A DNA stretch of 41,520 bases from Fibrobacter sp. UBA4297 (lineage in GTDB: Bacteria > Fibrobacterota > Fibrobacteria > Fibrobacterales > Fibrobacteraceae). The notes beneath the pieces are model-generated. The model had not been told where the DNA came from. It did no database searches and saw only the letters and a program-made list of their open reading frames with translations. This document shows positions 6,995-15,400 of this stretch, one piece after another (position 1 is the first letter of the stretch; every line of letters begins with the position of its first letter). The stretch is from NCBI RefSeq assembly GCF_002394865.1, contig NZ_DGUZ01000005.1, forward strand, positions 1-41,520. The letters are read 5' to 3'. Both the position numbers and the translations under genes were made by a program.

Positions 6995-9256
6995 TCACGC
7001 TACGTTAACATTTTTTTGCATAACGGAACTTATTGTTTCGAGAACCTTTGATACTATGAACGGCTTTGTAAGATGCTCATCCATTCCCGCCGCTAGGGAT
7101 TTTTGCCGATCTTCTTCAAAAGCATTTGCGGAGATGGCGATAATCGGAATATGCACACCGGGATAAAGCTTGCGAATAGCACGAGTCGCCTCGTAGCCGC
7201 CCATCACCGGCATCTGCACATCCATCAGGATGCAGTCGTAATAATCCGGGGCATGTTCACGTACTTTAGTCACCGCCTCAAGTCCGTTTTCTGCAACCTC
7301 CACAATCATCTGGTTGTCATGCAAAAGGTCTTGCGCAATTTCCCGGTTGAACGCGTTGTCTTCAACAAGAAGCACGCGCTTTTCCTTCAGGGCAGCGCAA
7401 TCCGTTTCACATTTTCCCGCAGGAACCAGGTCCACATCGCTTTCTGTCGCAATTTTGAACTGCGTACGCACATGGACCGTCGTTCCAAGCCCAATTTCAC
7501 TCTGGATATCGATTTCGGCCCCCATCATATCGGCAAGCCGTTTCACTATCGTCATGCCAAGACCAGTCCCCATCACGCCACTTTGCGTAGACGATTGCTC
7601 ACGGGAAAATTCGTCATAAATATGCTCAAGAAATTCCTTCGACATCCCAAGTCCGTTATCGCTGATTTCAAAGTCAAATACAGTATAGCCATCGACTTGA
7701 CACGGACGTTCTTCAAAGGAGAATACCACACGGCCACCATACGGCGTAAACTTCTGGGCATTAGAAATAATGTTGTACATAATCTGACGAAGGCCGCTAG
7801 CATACGCCATGACAAACTTGTTCCTTATCGATGGAAATTCCCAAATAAACGAAATATTCTTTTGGCGCATCATGGGTTCGCACGACTCGCAAAGTTCCTT
7901 CATGCAGGAAGGAATATTCACCATACGCTCGCTAAGGACCATCTGTCCGGACTCAATTTTTGCCATATCCAGAACTTCCTCGACAAGCTGGAGCAAGTAG
8001 CCTCCCGATATGCGGATTTTGCGAAGCGCATCCAAAATATCCGCACGGTTATCGACGTGACGTTCGGCGCGTTCCGTATAACCGATAATCGCATTCATCG
8101 GCGTTCTAATATCGTGGCTCATATTGAGCAAAAACTTCGACTTCGCTTCTTTCGCTTCGACGGCAAATGCGTTTGCCTCTCGCAGCCTCATGTCCAGTTC
8201 ATTTTGACGGTTCTTCAGTTTACGCCTAAACGCAATCCAGACAAGAGAGCCGACCAGCGCCATCCCGAGAACGCCAAAAATTACGCCAAACGCGGTTGCG
8301 ACTTTAGACTGTTCATGAATTGCGACCCCAGCAAAATCCGGCATACGGAACCCAGCATACTTAGTAATCTTTGACCGAACAACATTGGGCGAAACAGCCA
8401 GCACGCCCTTCGTCAAGATAGACGCAAGTTCACGCGGGAACGAACGCGGCACGGCAATGCACATTCCGTATAGCAAGCTATCATAACCGGCAAGCACCTG
8501 TTCATGCAAATATGGCGGAGTAAACACCCACGAATCGTCGCCGCCCTCCAAGCCATAAGAGCCATCAAGAACGACAATCGGCTTTTTCTCGTCATAAGTC
8601 ATGACAAACTCATACTTTAGGCCGTTATGGAGCGCAATTTCGGCAAAGATATCGAGCAAAATACCTCTCGGGACACCCCTATCGATATAGGCAAACGGGA
8701 ACTTCGCATTGCGAACCGTCACCTTGAGCATCTTGTCCTTGCTGCGAAAATCCTGCAAGAACGCCACCTCGCGGTCTCGAAACACGGACACGTCCAGCAC
8801 GTCGTCGCCAAAATATTTTCGGTACAGCTGATTTTTCCAGGCGGGCTCCGTCAGGTCCATTTCGCGGATAGCGTAGTCAATTTCCTTCAGCAGTGCGGTA
8901 TCGTTCTTTCGCAGGATGATGTAATCAGGATACAGCCCCACCGGACGCGAAAACGCAAACCGCTCTTCTAGTTCATCGGTCCGACTTACAGGTGAAACCA
9001 TATCAATTTCACCTTTTTCAAGCATCACCAACATGTCGTTCCAAGTCTTGTTGAACCCGACGAACTCAAAATTCAGGTTGGCATAGCGGGAAAGCTGACG
9101 GTACATTTCGTAGTCATAGCCGCTCTTTTCACCATTTAACGAAATTTCGTGATAGCCGGAATAGGCAAAAAATCCCACTTTAACATTCTGTGGACCTGCG
9201 TAGGCAACCCCTCCTAGCAAGAGAAAAAACAGGAATATCATGTTTCTTGCACACAT
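6995..9256 (-). CDS. Hybrid histidine kinase with periplasmic solute-binding sensor
   Basis: This 753-residue inner-membrane sensor has a signal/anchor segment at residues 6-20. Two successive regions similar to family-3 extracellular solute-binding domains follow: about 23-130, with GYDYEMYRQLSRYANLNFEF, and about 175-300. One membrane segment is at about 322-344. A HisKA domain has His381 in NMSHDIRTPMNAIIGY. The ATPase domain has ISNAQKFTP, DNGLGM and GTGLGM. The C-terminal receiver (about 635-750) contains LLVEDNAFNRE, the phospho-acceptor aspartate in ILMDVQMPVMGG, and TKP. Such sensors bind small ligands, often amino acids or sugars; the ligand is unknown. It is divergent from the REC-HD-GYP gene, with which it shares a 205-nt promoter region. 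Confidence 0.9.
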   Translation of the reverse strand: MCARNMIFLFFLLLGGVAYAGPQNVKVGFFAYSGYHEISLNGEKSGYDYEMYRQLSRYANLNFEFVGFNKTWNDMLVMLEKGEIDMVSPVSRTDELEERFAFSRPVGLYPDYIILRKNDTALLKEIDYAIREMDLTEPAWKNQLYRKYFGDDVLDVSVFRDREVAFLQDFRSKDKMLKVTVRNAKFPFAYIDRGVPRGILLDIFAEIALHNGLKYEFVMTYDEKKPIVVLDGSYGLEGGDDSWVFTPPYLHEQVLAGYDSLLYGMCIAVPRSFPRELASILTKGVLAVSPNVVRSKITKYAGFRMPDFAGVAIHEQSKVATAFGVIFGVLGMALVGSLVWIAFRRKLKNRQNELDMRLREANAFAVEAKEAKSKFLLNMSHDIRTPMNAIIGYTERAERHVDNRADILDALRKIRISGGYLLQLVEEVLDMAKIESGQMVLSERMVNIPSCMKELCESCEPMMRQKNISFIWEFPSIRNKFVMAYASGLRQIMYNIISNAQKFTPYGGRVVFSFEERPCQVDGYTVFDFEISDNGLGMSKEFLEHIYDEFSREQSSTQSGVMGTGLGMTIVKRLADMMGAEIDIQSEIGLGTTVHVRTQFKIATESDVDLVPAGKCETDCAALKEKRVLLVEDNAFNREIAQDLLHDNQMIVEVAENGLEAVTKVREHAPDYYDCILMDVQMPVMGGYEATRAIRKLYPGVHIPIIAISANAFEEDRQKSLAAGMDEHLTKPFIVSKVLETISSVMQKNVNVA

Positions 9257-9383
9257 AAGCCAACATCCTGCTAAATATACTTACATTTATATTACAGAAT
9301 ATATACAATTTTTATATTTACAGCAATATTGAACATTTAAGCACAGCATTTTTATTGTGACAATGAACACAAAATGGTTAAAA

Positions 9384-9397
9384 TTACATTTTTCTTA
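9384..9397 (+). promoter_or_regulatory. 14-nt element shared by both REC-HD-GYP genes
   Basis: TTACATTTTTCTTA occurs 64 nt before the start codon here and again at 15332-15345, 55 nt before the paralogous gene. The surrounding intergenic sequence is otherwise different, so this looks like a conserved promoter element. Confidence 0.45.
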
Positions 9398-9461
9398 CGT
9401 TTGACTTTTGAAATTATATACATTTATTATGTATCTATCGGGGTATCAAAGGAATGCGCTT

Positions 9462-10982
9462 ATGGATGAAAGACGTCCGCTAATATTGATTGTTGATGAT
9501 GTGGCTGTCAATCGCGCCCTGTTGTCCGACATACTCAGCGACAAATACAACATCATCGAAGCGGAAAACGGCAACGAAGCATTGCTTTTACTTAGAGAAA
9601 AGACCTCCGAAATATCTCTAGTGCTCTTGGACATGGTCATGCCCGAAAAAGACGGGATGGAAGTCCTTGCCATAATGAACAAAAACGGCTGGATTAACGA
9701 AATCCCGGTCATCATGATTTCGGCGGAAACGGCGCACGCGCTTGTCGAAGGCGCCTACATGTTTGGAGTCACGGACTTTATCGGGCGACCTTTCGACGAG
9801 ATGGTCCTCAAGAACCGCGTCAACAACACCATCCGCCTTTACAACAAGCAGAAAAGCCTTTCGGATCTCGTCCTAAACCAGATTTACGAGAAGACGCGCA
9901 ACAACAGCATGATGGTGACCATGCTAAGCCACATTGTGGAATTCCGCAATGGCGAAAGCGGCATGCACGTGCTGCACATCAACACCATCACGGAAATGCT
10001 CCTACGCGAACTTTTACACCGCAGCACAAAGTACAATATCAACAAAAACGACATCGGCATCATCTGCACAGCATCGTCCATGCACGACATCGGCAAAATC
10101 ACGATTCCCGACGAGATTTTGAACAAACCAGGAAAGCTCACGACCGAAGAGTTCAACATCATGAAAAATCACACGGTCAACAGCGCCCGGATGCTGAACG
10201 CCGTCCCTTTCGGTAAAGACGAACTGCTGATGAAGTACGCCTACGAGATTTGCCGTTGGCACCATGAACGTTGGGATGGACGCGGATACCCCGACGGTCT
10301 CAAAGGCGACGAAATCCCCATATCCGCCCAGATAGTCTCTATCGCAGACGTTTACGACGCCCTCACGAGCGAGCGCTGCTACAAGCATGCGTTCACCCAC
10401 GAAAAAGCGCTCGAGATGATCCACAACAACGAATGCGGCGTATTCAACCCGCTTTTGATTGAATGTCTGGATGCCATTGCAGACAAGCTTGTCATTTCGC
10501 TACAAACATTCGACTGGAGCAAGCAAGCCGACAAGGACTTTTTTTACATCGCCGACGCCATGATGACCGACCAGAAGCACCCCATTTACAACCAGGCCTT
10601 CAGGCAGTTTATTGACGAACGCAAAAAAAGCCATTTCTACGAATCCATGCTGGATGGAATTTTATTCGAGTACACAACCAACCCAACCGTGATGAAGCTT
10701 TCAGCGAAAGCGGCTGCAAAACTAGGATTGCCAAGGACAATCGTTGACGATTACAAGCCAGGAGAAGACGCCACCAGCGCCACCGAGAACCTGGAAAGAA
10801 TCAAGAAGATACTGCGTCGTCAAACGACTCCAAAAGACAAACCTACGATTTCGAAGCAAGTATTCAACATCGACGGCAAGAAAACCCCCTGCAACGTCAA
10901 GGTACTCCCCATCTGGACGAAGGGCTCGAACGAAGAGCCTGTACTCACCTCCGTTTACGGGCACATTGACGTAACACATTAA
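9462..10982 (+). CDS. Response regulator with HD-GYP phosphodiesterase domain
   Basis: This is a 506-residue cytoplasmic protein. Residues 1-125 are a receiver (ILIVDDVAVNR, phospho-acceptor Asp57 in LVLLDMVMPEKDG). Residues about 150-350 are an HD-GYP domain with MHDIGKITIPDEIL (His208, Asp209), HHERWDGRGYPDGL (His267, His268, GYP 275-277) and ADVYDALTSERCY. HD-GYP proteins hydrolyse cyclic di-GMP, and all main metal ligands appear present. Residues about 395-506 look like a PAS-fold tail. AAGGA about 9 nt upstream selects the ATG at 9462; an upstream TTG at 9408 is less likely, and the chosen start makes it exactly as long as its paralogue at 15401. The Hpt gene follows after 13 nt and is probably cotranscribed. 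Confidence 0.92.
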   Translation: MDERRPLILIVDDVAVNRALLSDILSDKYNIIEAENGNEALLLLREKTSEISLVLLDMVMPEKDGMEVLAIMNKNGWINEIPVIMISAETAHALVEGAYMFGVTDFIGRPFDEMVLKNRVNNTIRLYNKQKSLSDLVLNQIYEKTRNNSMMVTMLSHIVEFRNGESGMHVLHINTITEMLLRELLHRSTKYNINKNDIGIICTASSMHDIGKITIPDEILNKPGKLTTEEFNIMKNHTVNSARMLNAVPFGKDELLMKYAYEICRWHHERWDGRGYPDGLKGDEIPISAQIVSIADVYDALTSERCYKHAFTHEKALEMIHNNECGVFNPLLIECLDAIADKLVISLQTFDWSKQADKDFFYIADAMMTDQKHPIYNQAFRQFIDERKKSHFYESMLDGILFEYTTNPTVMKLSAKAAAKLGLPRTIVDDYKPGEDATSATENLERIKKILRRQTTPKDKPTISKQVFNIDGKKTPCNVKVLPIWTKGSNEEPVLTSVYGHIDVTH

Positions 10983-10995
10983 ACAAGGATATTTT

Positions 10996-11349
10996 ATGAC
11001 GCTCTCTGAATTTTATAGCTCTATCGGTGAATCGCTCAACGAAGTTCTTGAAAGACTCCGTATGGAATCTCGCGTTGCAAAGTACTTGCGCCTCTTTTTG
11101 AACGACCCGAGTTTTAGCGAACTGAAGAACGCCTTTGCGGCAAATGACGCAAAGACTGCATTCCGTGCGGCACACACGCTTAAGGGTGTTGCGGCAAATC
11201 TCGGCTTGAACAAGCTCTCTGCATCGAGTAGTGAGCTCACCGAAGACCTGAGGCCAGAAGCATTCACAGCCAATTCTCAAGCGCTGCTGGAAAAAGTCGA
11301 AGTGGACTACGTTGCAGCAGTGGCAGGAATCAAGCAGTTGGAGCAGTGA
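10996..11349 (+). CDS. Free-standing histidine phosphotransfer (Hpt) protein
   Basis: A 117-residue helical protein with the Hpt signature AAHTLKGVAANLG, where the His receives the phosphoryl group. It would carry phosphate between a hybrid kinase receiver and a final response regulator. None of the three hybrid kinases nearby has its own Hpt domain, so this protein may serve one or more of them and pass phosphate to the REC-HD-GYP protein encoded just upstream in the same operon. The start ATG follows AAGGA. Confidence 0.9.
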   Translation: MTLSEFYSSIGESLNEVLERLRMESRVAKYLRLFLNDPSFSELKNAFAANDAKTAFRAAHTLKGVAANLGLNKLSASSSELTEDLRPEAFTANSQALLEKVEVDYVAAVAGIKQLEQ

Positions 11350-11436
11350 TTAGTGGTTAGTAAACAGTGGTTAGTAAACAGGGCGGCTTCGCCGCGATTA
11401 TAAATCCTAATCACTAACCACCAACCACAAATCACT
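11346..11436. repeat. Direct and inverted repeats between convergent genes
   Basis: A perfect 14-bp tandem pair (GTGGTTAGTAAACA, 11353-11366 and 11367-11380) is followed by a small GC hairpin GCGGC-TTC-GCCGC (11383-11395). The right arm TCACTAACCACCAACCAC then mirrors the left arm. The whole block could fold as a long hairpin and end transcription from both sides. Confidence 0.65.
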
Positions 11437-11448
11437 AAAATGATCCTC

Positions 11449-13833
11449 TCAACGTCTAAGAAACTTCTTCAACGCATCTTCGAGCTGGGCTATAACGATG
11501 GGCTTTGCCAAGTGACCATCCATACCCGCTTCTAGGGATTTACGGCGGTCTTCATCAAAAGCATTTGCAGAAAGAGCAATAATCGGGATGCGCTTGTCCG
11601 GGAACATCTTGCGGATAGCGCGTGTCGCATCAAAGCCATCCATCACCGGCATCTGGATATCCATCAAAACGCAATCGTAGTAGTCAGGGCCTTTTTCCTT
11701 TAAGCAATCCACGGCAATGGAGCCGTCGGCTGCAGATTCTACGATAATCCCTGCACTTTCAAGAATATCCTTCGATATTTCCAGATTCAGTTCGTTATCT
11801 TCAACAACAAGAACCTTGAAGCCCTCGAATGAAACTGATTCATGTTCGGAGTGAGCAAAACGCACCTGCTCCACAGACTCGGGATTTTCCTGAATGCGCA
11901 TCGGGATGCGAATCGTAAACTTGGAGCCCTCCCCAACTTTACTTTCCACATCAATCGTCCCTTCCATCATATCGACTATGCGCTTCGAGATAGCAAGACC
12001 AAGCCCCGTTCCCTGTTGCTTACTGACCGTAGATGTCCTTTCACGGGAGAATTCATCAAAGAGGTGCTGCTGGTATTCTGCGCTCATGCCGATACCCGTA
12101 TCCTGAATGACAAACTGGTACATTCCGTAGCCATCGCGATCCGAGGCAACCTGGCGTATATCGACCGTAACCGAGCCTCCGGAAGGCGTATATTTCACCG
12201 CATTCGAGACAACGTTAATCAGCACTTGGTTCAAGCGCAAGAAATCGACATACACATAGCGGTCCCGGATATCATGACGGTTAAATTCAAAGTGTACATT
12301 TTTCTTTTCGGCCAAGGACTTGAGCATCGGAACTAAATCATCGCCATTTTCGTCCAGATCAACCGGGTTTAAGTCCAGTTCCACCTTGCCGCTTTCAATG
12401 CGCGACATGTCCAGCACGTCGTTGATTAAGGACAAAAGATGCTCACTCGAAAGCTTTGACTTGTTGAGGCAATCAAGAGCTTTTACTTTATCGTCAATAT
12501 TTTTGACTGCCATGTCGGTAAAGCCAATCATTGCATTGAGCGGTGTACGGATGTCGTGCGACATGTTGAATAGGAATGCGCTTTTGGCCTTGTTCGCAAG
12601 TTCCGCTTTTTCGAGACTCGCCATTTCGCGCTTTGTCTCGGCGTCAACGCTATGGAAACCGGCAATCACGTGATTTTTCGAGTTTTCATCCTTGACAAAC
12701 TTAATCTGGTAGTAAACATCTTCGCCATGGACTTGCAGCCTGAAGTTGACAAAGTACACGTGTTCGTGCTCAACCATGTCAAGAACTTTGGCAGGCTCGG
12801 TCGCCGCACAGAACGATTCCCGGTCGCTCGGATGGACAACAGTATTGACAAGAACATCTAGGCGCTCGCCGAAGTTCTTTATCTCGGACCATCCCGGAAC
12901 AAGCTCATCGAATACAGGGTCAAAACGGTAATGCGCTTCGGAAAGCGTCTCGTAATCTACATACACCACACAACCAAAGTCATCGGAAAGGCCAGAAATC
13001 ACAGCCATGTCGCGGTTTGCAATCGCCTTGCGTTCGGCCTTAGCAGATTCCTCTTCATCGACGTTTTCAAGCGTCACGACGATGTGATTTTCGGAATCCG
13101 GAGTCTTTGCCGCCTTCAAACGGTAGTAAACTAGCCTTCCGTCAAAGGAAAAGCGGAAAGAAACCGAAACAGCGCGGTCCTTTTGCAAACCACGGAGCAA
13201 TTTTTCCTTATTGACAAAATCCTTGACCGCCTCCCAGTCTTCGCGGTAGACCACCTTTTCCAAAACCCGTTCCAGGCCTTCGAAAAAATCCTTGCAGGTC
13301 TTGGAGTCAAGAGTATTCACCGCCCCCTGGGCGTTAAACTCAATGAACGAGTTGTCATTGGTATCAATGTAATAGATGCTGTCGAATCCATCACCAAGCG
13401 TATTTGCAATATCGGAATACTGGTCGAGTTCACGCAAATGCATTTTGAACTCAATCTGTTCCGTCACGTCGGTACAGCAACCTTCTAGGCGCACCCCCCG
13501 CTTATATTCGTTATTACGGCTCCCGTTGCTCCTCAAGAATATAATCCCGCGGGACTGGTGGTTCCAGGCGTACTCCTGTTCGGACATTTCGCCGCGGGTC
13601 ATCCGTCCGATGGATTCGGCAAACGCCTCATAGTACGTAAGGTCAATATTATTGCACCATAAGTTGTAAAGGTCTTCGGGGAGAGTTTCTTCGGGAAATC
13701 CAAGAATTTGGAGAAAGGCCTTGTCGGCATACATTCTTGGAGGCCTGCCTTCGTCAAGCTCTATAGTCCACAAACCGACTCCTGCACTAGACAGGATCGC
13801 ATGCGTCAAGTCTGACGATTCGAGACAATCCAT
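11449..13833 (-). CDS. Cytoplasmic hybrid histidine kinase with three PAS-like domains
   Basis: This 794-residue protein has no signal peptide or membrane segment. Three PAS-like sensory units occupy about residues 8-130 (with LEGCCTDVTEQ as the PAC-type end), 140-262 (FDSIYYIDTNDNSF) and 280-398 (FGCVVYVDYET). A coiled linker leads to HisKA with His426 in NMSHDIRTPLNAMIGF. The ATPase domain contains VVSNAVKYTPSGG, DTGIGM and GTGLGLAISKR. A C-terminal receiver has VLVVEDNELNLE, the acceptor Asp in VLMDIQMPVMDG, and AKP. The second and third sensory units resemble those of the large kinase at 16925, so both kinases may come from one expanded family. The gene converges on the Hpt gene. Its signal is unknown. 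Confidence 0.9.
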   Translation of the reverse strand: MDCLESSDLTHAILSSAGVGLWTIELDEGRPPRMYADKAFLQILGFPEETLPEDLYNLWCNNIDLTYYEAFAESIGRMTRGEMSEQEYAWNHQSRGIIFLRSNGSRNNEYKRGVRLEGCCTDVTEQIEFKMHLRELDQYSDIANTLGDGFDSIYYIDTNDNSFIEFNAQGAVNTLDSKTCKDFFEGLERVLEKVVYREDWEAVKDFVNKEKLLRGLQKDRAVSVSFRFSFDGRLVYYRLKAAKTPDSENHIVVTLENVDEEESAKAERKAIANRDMAVISGLSDDFGCVVYVDYETLSEAHYRFDPVFDELVPGWSEIKNFGERLDVLVNTVVHPSDRESFCAATEPAKVLDMVEHEHVYFVNFRLQVHGEDVYYQIKFVKDENSKNHVIAGFHSVDAETKREMASLEKAELANKAKSAFLFNMSHDIRTPLNAMIGFTDMAVKNIDDKVKALDCLNKSKLSSEHLLSLINDVLDMSRIESGKVELDLNPVDLDENGDDLVPMLKSLAEKKNVHFEFNRHDIRDRYVYVDFLRLNQVLINVVSNAVKYTPSGGSVTVDIRQVASDRDGYGMYQFVIQDTGIGMSAEYQQHLFDEFSRERTSTVSKQQGTGLGLAISKRIVDMMEGTIDVESKVGEGSKFTIRIPMRIQENPESVEQVRFAHSEHESVSFEGFKVLVVEDNELNLEISKDILESAGIIVESAADGSIAVDCLKEKGPDYYDCVLMDIQMPVMDGFDATRAIRKMFPDKRIPIIALSANAFDEDRRKSLEAGMDGHLAKPIVIAQLEDALKKFLRR

Positions 13834-14012
13834 GATTTATAAATCCTCCAACAAGAATATCCCTTCCAACGGGCGTCTCCAGTCGCCCTATGGTATAAAA
13901 TACACTTATTTTCAGAACCCGTTTGGGAAAAACCGAATAAAGTCTCGGATTTCGGCTTATTTAGTTGGCAGATCTTAGAATTGCTTAAAGATAATAGAGA
14001 GTGTTCTAAGTT

Positions 14013-15161
14013 CTAGGTCCTAGCCTTAACCTTCTTGCGGCGCCAGATTTTAAATTCCATGTAAAGCGTGCTAACCGTATAGATAAAGAGGAGCAAAAGG
14101 ATGGTGTTCTTCGGACGGTTCAGGTTGCAAATGCCCCACGCAAACGTGATGATAGGCAAATGGATCAAGTACGGGTAGAAAGACGCACGGCCAACACGAC
14201 GCACAAGCGGGATGCAGAAGAATCTCGCCAAGAAGCCCTTGCCCGAAAGGAGGCACACCACAAACATACCGTAAATGAAAATCGGAAGGCTATGGTGGAT
14301 AAAATAATTATACCCTGGATTTGCATCAGGACGCATAAGGAAGAGACTTCCGTAAAGTGCAAGGAGCAGCAGCGCTTGGGCCACGCCACTCACATAATCT
14401 TTCTTGAAAACGTCAAAGACGCCCTCGTTGTAAAGGCGGTAAAGCACCATGCCAAAGATATATTCAAAGACGCGTACCGGAGCAAACATGTGGAAAAAGC
14501 GGTACTTGGCATCGAAACCATCAAACCATAAATTGCCCGTTTTGCCATACACGATAGCCCAAAGGATGCCCGGAACGAACACGCAGCCAAAGAGAATCCA
14601 GAGCGTGCGACGATTCTGCCGGATAAGCCAACGGCTGAACCACGGCGTAATCGCATAGCAGAGGAAAAAGCTCGTCAAGGACCAAGACGGTTCATTCAAC
14701 TTCATGCCGAGATCCGGGACTATCGACCACGTGAGCGAGAGATGCATGAGGAGGCTCCGCCACGGGTGGAACATCTTCGCAAGCCCCGCCGAGGCGCAAT
14801 CGCCTATTTCAGAGAATGCGGGTAAATGCGTGTAGCCGCTCATCTTGAAAATGACGAGCACAAACATGAGGAGCGTCATGAAAAAGTGCAAACGGTAAAG
14901 CTTCGCAATGCGGCTGAACATGAACGGGATGACCGGGATACTGCGGTCCGGGTCGCTGTACTTGCTTGCGAAAAGGAAACCGGCCAGCACATAGAAAATC
15001 CCCGCGGCAAAGGCAGGCGCCGAAATGATGGGCATGACCCACTTGCAATCGGACATGTACATAAGGGCGTTGGAACTGCCTAGATGGAGCATGACAATGT
15101 TCAGGCTCGCAAGAAGACGGAGCCCGTCAATGGCGGGGAAATAATTTGCTGGTTTCGGCAT
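14013..15161 (-). CDS. Membrane acyltransferase, acyltransferase-3 (OafA-like) family
   Basis: A 382-residue integral membrane protein with about ten hydrophobic segments. It starts with the typical family sequence FPAIDGLRLLASLNIVMLH (R-x-x-A and the catalytic His), followed by FYVLAGFLFA and a later NEPSWSLTSFFLCY. The C-terminus is strongly basic (KIWRRKKVKART). Family members move acetyl or other acyl groups onto lipopolysaccharide, exopolysaccharide or peptidoglycan. The acceptor cannot be told. It sits alone among signalling genes, divergent from the second REC-HD-GYP gene, with a dispersed repeat in between. The ribosome binding site is weak. Confidence 0.85.
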   Translation of the reverse strand: MPKPANYFPAIDGLRLLASLNIVMLHLGSSNALMYMSDCKWVMPIISAPAFAAGIFYVLAGFLFASKYSDPDRSIPVIPFMFSRIAKLYRLHFFMTLLMFVLVIFKMSGYTHLPAFSEIGDCASAGLAKMFHPWRSLLMHLSLTWSIVPDLGMKLNEPSWSLTSFFLCYAITPWFSRWLIRQNRRTLWILFGCVFVPGILWAIVYGKTGNLWFDGFDAKYRFFHMFAPVRVFEYIFGMVLYRLYNEGVFDVFKKDYVSGVAQALLLLALYGSLFLMRPDANPGYNYFIHHSLPIFIYGMFVVCLLSGKGFLARFFCIPLVRRVGRASFYPYLIHLPIITFAWGICNLNRPKNTILLLLFIYTVSTLYMEFKIWRRKKVKART

Positions 15162-15190
15162 TTCAAGGAAAATTTAGAAAAAACAGGGAG

Positions 15191-15239
15191 ATTCCCGCTC
15201 GTCCCCGTCAAGCGAGGACAGGTAGGCGGGAATGACAAG
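15191..15239. repeat. Dispersed palindromic repeat with AATGACA tail
   Basis: Arms ATTCCCGC and GCGGGAAT enclose CGTCCCCGTCAAGCGAGGAC, and the element ends in AATGACA. The core is shared with the element at 24856-24932. Confidence 0.65.
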
Positions 15240-15331
15240 AGTTTTGAAGCAAGCTTAGCAATTCAATATGGTGATTTTGCGCAAATGGAAGGGGTATTTT
15301 GATTTTTCAGGAGATAAAACGCTCTTTTTCG

Positions 15332-15345
15332 TTACATTTTTCTTA
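15332..15345 (+). promoter_or_regulatory. 14-nt element, second copy
   Basis: TTACATTTTTCTTA, identical to 9384-9397 and also about 55-65 nt upstream of a REC-HD-GYP start codon. No clear consensus promoter boxes were recognised around it. Confidence 0.45.
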
Positions 15346-15400
15346 AATTAAATAAGTACAACCACTTAAGAAAGAGAAAATAAAAATCGGTGTTTCGACC

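Noticed and set aside
7103..8374. Plus-strand frame of 423 codons
   Set aside because: Antisense to the sensor kinase, whose domains are unmistakable.
11353..11380. Possible CRISPR-like repeats
   Set aside because: There are only two adjacent 14-bp copies with no spacers; they are part of an inverted-repeat terminator region.
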